A program made the position numbers and the translations under genes. From positions 41,623-75,935 of the forward strand of contig JAHDBJ010000024.1 in NCBI GenBank assembly GCA_020630435.1: a DNA stretch of 34,313 bases. Reading direction: 5' to 3'. Below, in pieces: positions 15,743 to 22,725 of the stretch. The stretch is from Saprospiraceae bacterium (GTDB taxonomy: Bacteria > Bacteroidota > Bacteroidia > Chitinophagales > Saprospiraceae). Every line of letters begins with the position of its first letter. Within the stretch, counting starts at the first letter, position 1. The notes under the pieces are model-generated. The model saw only the letters and a program-made list of their open reading frames with translations, did no database searches and was not told the origin of the DNA.

Positions 15743-17080
15743 TTATGAATGAGCTGAAGCATCACCTTCTGGTACTTCAATATTTCCTTTAATTGATATA
15801 TTACTTGTTGTTCCATGTTCCCAAAGAGCAACATTATTACTCCATTCTAAATTACTCAATTGATTAATTACAAGAAGTCTACCAGAGTTAACAGCATTTT
15901 TAACTATATTAACTAAATCTTCTTCTGATTTTCCTTTATTACTACGAGCTATTTGCCTTCCTACTTCATTATTATATAAATCCATTGCTTCTCTTTCTGC
16001 TGGATTTCCAGGTAATGCTTCATGAGCTGTTGCAAATTGTTCTGTCCAATTTTCACCAAATTTTTTGGTAAGTAATACATTCCAATAACAATGTCTGAAA
16101 GCATCTCTATGTCCATCATTATTAGCCCAGTTATGTCTTTCTTCATCTGTAGTTCCAGCATGGGCAGGATAAGTTGTAGGATTTGGATATTCTCGATCAG
16201 ATACTTCAAATGCTTTATCCTTTATATTTCTAAAATTAGACAAACCTATAAGTCCTTTATCCACAGATAAATTATCAAGTAACTCTCCTTCTGTTGTAGT
16301 TAATTCTCTTGTCGGTGCTCCTGGGATTGGGATAAAACCTAGCATTTTGGGTGACCACTCTTCTGTTGTATCATCTTCAACTTGGTATTCTGTTCTAATT
16401 TCATCTAATGTTTTAAATTGAGAAATATTAGAATTATTAATACCTAAATTATTACTACTAGGTATATAATTTTTGGAATTATCATTATTTACCACCTTCC
16501 GCCCCATATCATCTGCTTCTTTTTCCAAACCCTTATCATCATTAACAGGCATTCCTTTGGCTTGGGTAGTAGGTTGTACACGTCCTTGGCTTTGTTGTAC
16601 AACATGGGCAAATTCATGTCCTATCAGTTCTTGACCTTGTTTGGTATCTGGTTTGAACTGCCCTGGAGCAAAGTGAACATCATTCCCTTGCGTATAGGCT
16701 AATGCGCCTACATCTTTAGCTTTAGAAGAATTGGTATGAATATTTACATTTGAAAAATCGTGTCCTAAAGTACCTTCCATTTTGGCTTGAACATTTCCAG
16801 GAAGTTTACTATTACTAGATTCATTTTCGTTTGATACCCCTTTTCCCTTTTTCATCTGAACTTCTTCTTCCTCTTCACCATCCTTTTTCATTTGAAAAGG
16901 ACTGATTGTTTTTTTCATTTGAACCTCCTGCTCTTCTTCTTCAGATACTTTATCACTCTTTAATTGTAGACTAGGAGCATACAATCCAACACCTTCTGTT
17001 GTTTGGCTAATTGCATCTCCATTATTTTTACTAGAGTTGTGTTGTTGTTGTCTTGTTGGATGTTGTTTTTCTGTTTTCAT
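15743..17080 (-). CDS. DUF4157 CIS effector with DUF6973-like C-terminal core
   Basis: 445 residues. The shared leader is at 1-43 (MKTEKQ at the start, [15 protein letters not shown] at the end), followed by an acidic linker with three QMKK motifs separated by Glu runs (~50-80). DUF4157 spans ~93-199 with HEFAH at 155-159. The C-terminal core has [20 protein letters not shown], then [11 protein letters not shown] and [11 protein letters not shown]. This pattern (Asp-Ala-Phe-Arg-His-x-x-Trp, Ala-His-Glu, Met-Asp-Leu-x-Asn-Asn) I associate with the DUF6973 family, found in bacterial toxins and phage proteins; its activity is not known to me, although the conserved His/Asp/Glu set suggests a metal-dependent or hydrolytic site. 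It follows the PAAR gene by 14 bp and precedes the BamE-like gene by 17 bp. Confidence 0.85.
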   Translation of the reverse strand: MKTEKQHPTRQQQHNSSKNNGDAISQTTEGVGLYAPSLQLKSDKVSEEEEQEVQMKKTISPFQMKKDGEEEEEVQMKKGKGVSNENESSNSKLPGNVQAKMEGTLGHDFSNVNIHTNSSKAKDVGALAYTQGNDVHFAPGQFKPDTKQGQELIGHEFAHVVQQSQGRVQPTTQAKGMPVNDDKGLEKEADDMGRKVVNNDNSKNYIPSSNNLGINNSNISQFKTLDEIRTEYQVEDDTTEEWSPKMLGFIPIPGAPTRELTTTEGELLDNLSVDKGLIGLSNFRNIKDKAFEVSDREYPNPTTYPAHAGTTDEERHNWANNDGHRDAFRHCYWNVLLTKKFGENWTEQFATAHEALPGNPAEREAMDLYNNEVGRQIARSNKGKSEEDLVNIVKNAVNSGRLLVINQLSNLEWSNNVALWEHGTTSNISIKGNIEVPEGDASAHS

Positions 17081-17094
17081 AGAAAATTAGGTTT

Positions 17095-17712
17095 TTATTC
17101 TGGAGTTGTAAAATCGATTCCTTCTTCTGTATTTTGCGACATATCGGTTTGTTGGAATGTTTCTAACTCCGCTTTATCGGCTTCTTTTTCTGCAATTCTA
17201 CTATCGTATTCAGCATTAATACGTTCTCTTTCTTCATCACTAATATAACGAGGAGGGATAGGGTTAAGTCTTTGTTGTCGTTCGTATTCTAAAGAATTGA
17301 TTTGTGCTTGTAGTGCATTTTTTTTATCATTAATTTCATCCTGTGCTGCTGCCATTGCGTCTTGTAGCCCTGCCATAGATTCGGACATACTAGAACTTAG
17401 ACTTCCAATATCAGCAACACCTCCTGTCCCTACCAAAACAGTAGGACAACCTAGGATAATCACTCCTCCATGTGCTGTAGTGTCTGTAACACGAGCAAGT
17501 GTTCCTCTACCTCCAACAATGACCTTTGAACTATTACTTAATACAGTATCTGGACCTCCTGCACAGATGCATAAATCCCCAATTGTTGCAGCAGGAAGTC
17601 CTCCAATTAATACATTAGGTACACATACTCCAGTAATGGGTCCTCCTACATGAGGTACTAGTCCTGTTACCATAGGGCAAGTGTGCATATCTCCAATTCT
17701 TGCTGCAAACAT
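17095..17712 (-). CDS. PAAR-domain spike tip protein with coiled-coil tail
   Basis: 205 residues. Residues 1-~100 are a PAAR domain: ARIGDMHTCPMVTGLVPHVG with the His and Cys used for metal binding, GGPITG, a PAATIGDLCICAGGPD turn, then ARVTDTTAHGG and LGCPTVLVG. PAAR proteins cap the central spike of CIS and T6SS particles and can carry effectors. Residues ~110-190 form a charged coiled-coil extension (from MSESMAGLQDAMAAAQDEIN to SRIAEKEADKAELETF), absent from minimal PAAR proteins. The gene is the first of the - strand cargo operon, 14 bp before the first effector, which suggests a tip dedicated to this cargo or an adaptor. Whether the structural operon has another PAAR gene cannot be seen here. 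Confidence 0.92.
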   Translation of the reverse strand: MFAARIGDMHTCPMVTGLVPHVGGPITGVCVPNVLIGGLPAATIGDLCICAGGPDTVLSNSSKVIVGGRGTLARVTDTTAHGGVIILGCPTVLVGTGGVADIGSLSSSMSESMAGLQDAMAAAQDEINDKKNALQAQINSLEYERQQRLNPIPPRYISDEERERINAEYDSRIAEKEADKAELETFQQTDMSQNTEEGIDFTTPE

Positions 17713-18021
17713 GAAAAAGTGATTTTAGGGGTTATCCAATTTATTTTAAGTTCTATTTTTTGATTTCTTTCTCAAATAAAGAAATGAAATGGTTATAAAT
17801 AAAAATACATTTTATTTTTGATATAATCTAAAATAGAAAAATAAATTATTAAAAAATTTGTAATTTAATAGAATACTCTGTAACTTATTCCTTGTAATTA
17901 TCTATAATAATATATTATGAGGAATAGAATGAAAGGAATGCTAAGATATTATTTCTTTTATCATATTTCCAATACAATATAAATTCTACAATTATTATAT
18001 TAGTAAAGCAAGTATTATGTA
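17713..18021. promoter_or_regulatory. Divergent AT-rich intergenic region
   Basis: 309 bp lie between the divergent starts of the PAAR gene (-) and the nSTAND-like gene (+). The region is extremely A/T-rich and must hold the promoters of both units. I found no clear Bacteroidota sigma-A type -7 element (TAnnTTTG) on either strand. The self-complementary 12-mer ATAATATATTAT at 17907-17918 may be chance. No gene of useful length is visible here. Confidence 0.6.
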
Positions 18022-19656
18022 ATGCTAAAGATTAAAAACCCCTATCCTGGAATTGAGTTTGGGATTAGTAAACCATTTGATGAAACAACAAAAGACTATT
18101 TTTTTGGAAGAGAAAAAGATATAGATAATTTGCGGCATCTCTTAAGGAAAAATAGGTTTGTATCTTTGTTATCACCTTCCCAATATGGAAAAACTTCTTT
18201 ACTTAAAGCAGGGCTTATCCCTCATCTAACAAATTATGGTTTTCATGCTTTATTTGGGTCTAATTGGAAGACAATAATATTTGAGCCTGAAAGAAATCCT
18301 ATTTCAACACTAGCAGATGCTTTGTCTGTTCCTCATATTCTTTATGATAAAAAAATGCCTCCTCATTTTTCAGAAATTCTATTCTCTCAATTGATGAAAA
18401 ATGACAATAGTCTAATTTATTTATGTGAGGAATCTGAATTAATGCAACAGTCTAATTTATTGATAGTTATAGATGATTTTGAACGATTATTTAAAAACTA
18501 TACAATAGATGAAGCTATCCAACATCGCTTTATCAATCTTCTTTTAAATGCAACCAAAACAAAACATATTGCTGTCTATGTTATATTCTCCATGAATTCT
18601 GACATCACAGAAAATCCAGCTTATAGAAAGAATAGTAATCTAATGGATGCTATCCGATTAAGCCATTACTATCTTCTAAATATGCAACAAGAAGAATTGT
18701 TAACGGCAATCTTGCAACCTGCTCAGAAAGATAAATTTAAATTTTCTGATGATTTAGTCCAGAAGTTAATACAGGAATTGTTATTTGATAAAAATCAACT
18801 AACAAAGCTACAAGACTATTTAAGTAAGACTTGGTTACATTGGAAAAATGAACATAAACCAACGGCTTCTATTACATTAAGGCATTTTTTGGCTGCTACA
18901 AAACAAAGTTATAAACCGACTATCGAAGTTGGTAAATCTGCTGACAAGCAAAAATTAAAAGCGGACGATGTACAACAAGAGATTGAAATCAATACTGACG
19001 AAACGCCAACAACTTCAATCGATTCTATTGAAAAAATATACCATTCCTTTTCACCTAAACAACAAACAGAATGTAAAATCGTTTTTCAACTCTTAACAGT
19101 TTTACCATCTAAAGAGCAAAAAATAGAATTACGTGATTTGTCTCTTGACGATTTAGTTCAAATTTCTCAATTATCAGCTTCTAATATTAATACTTTGCTA
19201 AAAAAATTTGATACGATTATTACAGTTGAAAATGATTTAATACACATCAAGGATATTGATAGTATACAAGATTGGGACTTACTACAACAATGGGTAGAAG
19301 AGGAGCGAAAAAATGCTCAAACTTATAAAGATTTAGCGGGTGCTGCGGTAGAACATTTTATTAAAAATATTCCTTCTGAAGAAATTTGGTCTCAAGATAA
19401 ATTTGAGGAAGTGCATCACTGGATGAAGACCCATAATCCAAATGAATCTTGGGCTCTTTTATATGATAAACAATATACAATGGCAATTGATTTCTTACGT
19501 AAAGGAAATACTACTCAAACATCTGATTTAATACATGAGAATATAGAAAGAGAAAATAATACTGATAAATCACTTTCTGTTACAACGCCAAATGTCAGAG
19601 CTAATCCTCCAGTTAAAAAACCACGTCGAAAAATAGTGATTAAAAGAAAAACATAG
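18022..19656 (+). CDS. nSTAND-like P-loop NTPase
   Basis: 544 residues. The start matches the novel STAND family 1 pattern: NPYPGIEFGISKPFDETTKD, then YFFGREKDIDNLRHLL, then LLSPSQYGKTSLLKAGLIPHL. The P-loop (residues 51-58) lacks the usual first Gly but keeps Gly56-Lys57-Thr58. Walker B is LLIVIDDFERLF with Asp151-Asp152. The region after ~340 (SIEKIYHSFSPKQQTECKIVF and after) looks like a winged-helix segment, and the protein ends in a basic tail (VKKPRRKIVIKRK). No C-terminal WD40 or TPR repeats and no N-terminal effector domain are visible, unlike many STAND proteins. It is transcribed away from the cargo operon. Possible roles are control of the cargo operon, assembly or defence; none is proven. 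It ends 5 bp from the convergent lipoprotein gene. Confidence 0.8.
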   Translation: MLKIKNPYPGIEFGISKPFDETTKDYFFGREKDIDNLRHLLRKNRFVSLLSPSQYGKTSLLKAGLIPHLTNYGFHALFGSNWKTIIFEPERNPISTLADALSVPHILYDKKMPPHFSEILFSQLMKNDNSLIYLCEESELMQQSNLLIVIDDFERLFKNYTIDEAIQHRFINLLLNATKTKHIAVYVIFSMNSDITENPAYRKNSNLMDAIRLSHYYLLNMQQEELLTAILQPAQKDKFKFSDDLVQKLIQELLFDKNQLTKLQDYLSKTWLHWKNEHKPTASITLRHFLAATKQSYKPTIEVGKSADKQKLKADDVQQEIEINTDETPTTSIDSIEKIYHSFSPKQQTECKIVFQLLTVLPSKEQKIELRDLSLDDLVQISQLSASNINTLLKKFDTIITVENDLIHIKDIDSIQDWDLLQQWVEEERKNAQTYKDLAGAAVEHFIKNIPSEEIWSQDKFEEVHHWMKTHNPNESWALLYDKQYTMAIDFLRKGNTTQTSDLIHENIERENNTDKSLSVTTPNVRANPPVKKPRRKIVIKRKT

Positions 19657-19661
19657 TGGTT

Positions 19662-20153
19662 TTACCAATCATCCTCATCATCTGATGCACTTGCCATCTT
19701 TTCATCTAAAGCATCGATTTCTTTCTTAAAAGATGGTTCTTTTCTACAGTTGTTGAAAATAATATCATTTGATTTAGGAAGTTTTTTTAATAGTTCAAGG
19801 TTTTTACTTGTAATGTACTCTTCTACTACACTTTTATACATTGTAAGTATGTCATCACAAGATTTTCCTTTATTGGCACTTTTTTCTTTTAGTTCTTTTT
19901 TAATTTCTTGCTTTTTTTCCTCACGTTTAACATCTTTTACTTCTGTTAATTTCACTTCTTTTTGTTCAAAATTAACTTCTTTCGTTTTTGTAGCGTTCAT
20001 TTCTTCTGCTATTGGAGAGGAGAGAGTAGGTTCACTAAGAGTACTTTCTTCTACTTCTATTGTATCACTAGTTTCTGTTACTTTTGTATCTGTTTTGCAC
20101 TGAATGTTTACAAAAACAAATATTAGAAGTATTAAAAATATTGTATTTTTCAT
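19662..20153 (-). CDS. Charged lipoprotein of unknown function
   Basis: 163 residues. The start MKNTIFLILLIFVFVNIQC gives a lipoprotein signal with lipobox Cys19. Residues ~20-95 are a low-complexity Glu/Lys/Thr/Ser linker. The C-terminal ~65 residues form a compact domain (from KSCDDILTMYKSVVEEYI to FKKEIDALDEKMAS) with two cysteines (SCDD and NNCRKE), followed by an acidic DDEDDW end. I do not recognise the family. It follows the ABC permease gene by 21 bp and is probably co-transcribed with it. Confidence 0.78.
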   Translation of the reverse strand: MKNTIFLILLIFVFVNIQCKTDTKVTETSDTIEVEESTLSEPTLSSPIAEEMNATKTKEVNFEQKEVKLTEVKDVKREEKKQEIKKELKEKSANKGKSCDDILTMYKSVVEEYITSKNLELLKKLPKSNDIIFNNCRKEPSFKKEIDALDEKMASASDDEDDW

Positions 20154-20174
20154 ATGTTTAAATTTTTAATAAAA

Positions 20175-21749
20175 TTAGCGATTATAAATCAAATCTCCTG
20201 GGGTGTTATCTAATATTTTACGAATTGTATAGTTAGAAATAATTAAACTAACGGCAAAAAGAATGAGTGTTGCTATAATTACTTTAAAATTGAAAATATT
20301 TAAATAATGTTCTATTGTTAGAGTATTACTAATTGTTTGGATAATAATTGCTATAATGAATGCAGAAAGTACTGCAATAAATATAAAAGCAAAAATAATT
20401 TTTAAGTATGTGGTTATTAGCATTGAATTGCTTAGACCAAATGCTTTAAATGTTCCTAGATTCATTTTTACTTTTTGCAAGTGTGTCAACAACATACTAT
20501 TTACAAAAAAAACAATACTGGCAATACTAAAAATAAATAAGATAACCGAAAGCGCATAAGTAAGTAGTGTAACTAAGTGAAAATTTTCTTTTGCTTCTAC
20601 TTGTCCCATATCAATATCGACCTCAAAGTTGGTTTTCATAAATTCTTTAAACGCCCTAACTTTTTCTAAATCTTTAAAATTATAGGCTAAATAATATGGT
20701 TTTTCTATAAAATCATATCCATCACTACATTCCCATTTTTTATACTTTCTAATATTCTCTGTTTTAGAAAATTGCTTGGTTAGTTGTTTATAGAATGCTA
20801 ATAATTCTTTATCCTTAAATCCTTTTCCAATTTTACCATAATCAAAAATAACTTCATATAATGCTGTAGGCGTATCATCTACGAGTTCGATTGTTTCTTT
20901 TTTAACTTTATAAACGGGTAAGGTATCTAAAAACTGTTTTACCTTTTCAGAGACTACTTTTTCATCCTGATTATCAGACAAAAAATAAAAATTATTATGG
21001 TAGTCCTCTGTCCTAAGAAATCCTGATCGATTAGGATTGAGTTGTAAATTTGACATTTTAGGAGTACAAATGAAGTCACAAAAGTTTGGCAATTCTTTTA
21101 CAACAGCAATTACATCTAAGTACAAGGTATACTTTACATCATCTCTTATGTTATATACCATCGAAACCTTCTTTTGTTTTAATGGTTTTTTGTACCCAAG
21201 TGCATCTAACATTTGTCGTGTGACAATAATTCCGCAATTCTTAAAGGCATTATTATTATTTCCATTTCGCCAATCCATCAATAGGTTGCCATCACTTTTA
21301 CTTAGAATCTTATCTAATAATTCTGCATCTTCTTCAAAATTAATAGTTCGCCCAATTTTATAAACTTCTTTTTGATTTTTTTGGTCAGTAAACCTCCATG
21401 TATCAATAATGTATTCTCCAATATGTTTTAAATTAAAACTATCACGACTTGATGCTTTAGAAAAATGGTTGCGAATATTACTGATCGCACCATTTACATT
21501 ATACTCATATTTAACAGGCATATCAACCCAATTAGTGAATGGATTATCCATTCTTTTTCTAAGGTTTTCTAGCCCTCCAATCGCAAAACCAAGTGCTAAA
21601 AATGTAAAAAGCAGTATGATTGTAAGTGTCCAAACCCTACTATTATTTTTCCCTGCAAGTTCTTTATACTCATTTGTAAAAAACAACTTTTGAAAGTCTG
21701 TTTTTATTTGGAGTATTTTAGTAAGAACTTTTAAGATTATATTGAACAT
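20175..21749 (-). CDS. FtsX/MacB-type ABC transporter permease
   Basis: 524 residues. One membrane segment lies near the N-terminus (TIILLFTFLALGFAIGGL, ~42-60). A large extracytoplasmic domain of ~330 residues follows, and then three membrane segments in the last ~130 residues (LVTLLTYALSVILFIFSIAS, IIFAFIFIAVLSAFIIAIII, IIATLILFAVSLIISNYTI). This 1+3 layout is that of FtsX/LolC/MacB permeases, which transmit ATPase motion to the periplasm rather than moving small solutes through a pore. It starts 33 bp after the stop of the ABC ATPase gene, its obvious partner. The substrate is unknown. Confidence 0.85.
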   Translation of the reverse strand: MFNIILKVLTKILQIKTDFQKLFFTNEYKELAGKNNSRVWTLTIILLFTFLALGFAIGGLENLRKRMDNPFTNWVDMPVKYEYNVNGAISNIRNHFSKASSRDSFNLKHIGEYIIDTWRFTDQKNQKEVYKIGRTINFEEDAELLDKILSKSDGNLLMDWRNGNNNNAFKNCGIIVTRQMLDALGYKKPLKQKKVSMVYNIRDDVKYTLYLDVIAVVKELPNFCDFICTPKMSNLQLNPNRSGFLRTEDYHNNFYFLSDNQDEKVVSEKVKQFLDTLPVYKVKKETIELVDDTPTALYEVIFDYGKIGKGFKDKELLAFYKQLTKQFSKTENIRKYKKWECSDGYDFIEKPYYLAYNFKDLEKVRAFKEFMKTNFEVDIDMGQVEAKENFHLVTLLTYALSVILFIFSIASIVFFVNSMLLTHLQKVKMNLGTFKAFGLSNSMLITTYLKIIFAFIFIAVLSAFIIAIIIQTISNTLTIEHYLNIFNFKVIIATLILFAVSLIISNYTIRKILDNTPGDLIYNR

Positions 21750-21782
21750 TTTGTAAGGGGTATTTTTCTACTTTTAGTCTGT

Positions 21783-22646
21783 TTAAACTACACTTTTCAG
21801 AGGATTAATTTTTAATAATTTATAAATAAATGCAGAGACCTCTTCAATTCTTTCATTACTTGAGTTAAACCATTTATTTTCATCATTTGAAGCAATTACG
21901 TTTTCAGGAAGTACCTCTCCATAAATTTTTTGTTTGTTCTCTTCTTTAAACGTTAATAATATGATACGATCTGCAAAAGAAAGTGCTAGGTCTATATCAT
22001 GAGAAACAATAATTCCTGTTCGATGATATTTTCTCAAATTTTGTTTTAGTATCCTCATTAATCTATATGCTGTATCTTTGTCTAGATTTCCTGTAGGTTC
22101 ATCACCAAATAAAACTTCAAAATTGGCTGTAATTGCTCTTACGAAGGCTAACCGTTGTCGTTGACCTCCTGAAAGAGCTGTAATTTTTTTATCAAATACC
22201 TCTTTTGGAAGGTTTAATTCTTCCATTACTTTTGAGACTGTTTTCCTAGCAGTTGATAGAGGCATCCCTTCTATTAATTGGCTGATACACATATTTTCAC
22301 CAGCTGTAAAATTGGGCATCAGATTCGTATTTTGAAAGATAAAACTGAAGTATTGATTTCTAAAAGATGCCAATTCAGTATCTGATATTTTCCAAGAGTC
22401 TTTTAGTTCTATTCCATCATTTGTTATACTTGGAAAAAAAGAAATAGACGTTTCATTGGAATGGTAAATGGTATTATTCATTAAACCCAATGTTTCTATA
22501 AAGGTACTTTTACCTATACCAGATATGCCTAATACAAAAATCAATTCACCTTTGGGAATCACCAAATCACTAATATTCAAAACCGTTGTTTTTTGATCAT
22601 AACTACAGTTTAAATTTGTAATTTTAAATAAGGTGTTTTGGTGCAT
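21783..22646 (-). CDS. ABC transporter ATP-binding protein (LolD/MacB type)
   Basis: 287 residues. All ABC ATPase motifs are present: Walker A GISGIGKST (Lys46-Ser47), Q-loop FIFQNTNLM (Gln105), signature LSGGQRQRLAFVRA (158-162 core), Walker B VLFGDEPTGNLD (Asp182-Glu183) and the H-loop IIVSHD. The GNLD-type Walker B and the FtsX-like partner place it in the LolD/MacB/FtsE group. The C-terminal ~50 residues extend beyond the usual core (ENKWFNSSNERIEEVSAFI). The gene starts just after a strong terminator hairpin that closes the unit before it, so it should have its own promoter in the short 22647-22675 stretch or rely on read-through. Confidence 0.92.
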   Translation of the reverse strand: MHQNTLFKITNLNCSYDQKTTVLNISDLVIPKGELIFVLGISGIGKSTFIETLGLMNNTIYHSNETSISFFPSITNDGIELKDSWKISDTELASFRNQYFSFIFQNTNLMPNFTAGENMCISQLIEGMPLSTARKTVSKVMEELNLPKEVFDKKITALSGGQRQRLAFVRAITANFEVLFGDEPTGNLDKDTAYRLMRILKQNLRKYHRTGIIVSHDIDLALSFADRIILLTFKEENKQKIYGEVLPENVIASNDENKWFNSSNERIEEVSAFIYKLLKINPLKSVV

Positions 22647-22675
22647 TCGTTTTTGTTAATCTTATTGGATAAAAT

Positions 22676-22720
22676 AAAGGTAAAGATGTTAATTTCTTAA
22701 TAATTAACATCTTTACCTTT
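22676..22720 (-). terminator. Strong hairpin terminator after the VWA gene
   Basis: A perfect 19-bp stem (arms 22676-22694 and 22702-22720) with a 7-nt loop starts 6 bp beyond the VWA gene stop. Read on the - strand, the stem ends in CCTTT and is followed by ATTTTATCC, a T-rich tail. It separates the adhesin-lipoprotein-barrel-VWA unit from the ABC transporter unit. Confidence 0.85.
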
Positions 22721-22725
22721 TACTC

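Noticed and set aside
15961-16209. 82-residue - strand frame inside the DUF6973-like effector
   Set aside because: It is the alternative frame of the conserved core; the main frame carries the conserved His/Asp motifs.
4271-17712. Reading the DUF4157 genes as phage or prophage genes
   Set aside because: No integrase, terminase, capsid or lysis genes; the tape measure, ATPase, PAAR and cargo set fits a contractile injection system instead.
17713-18021. Search for a TAnnTTTG promoter element on both strands
   Set aside because: No copy with acceptable spacing was found, so no specific promoter is annotated.
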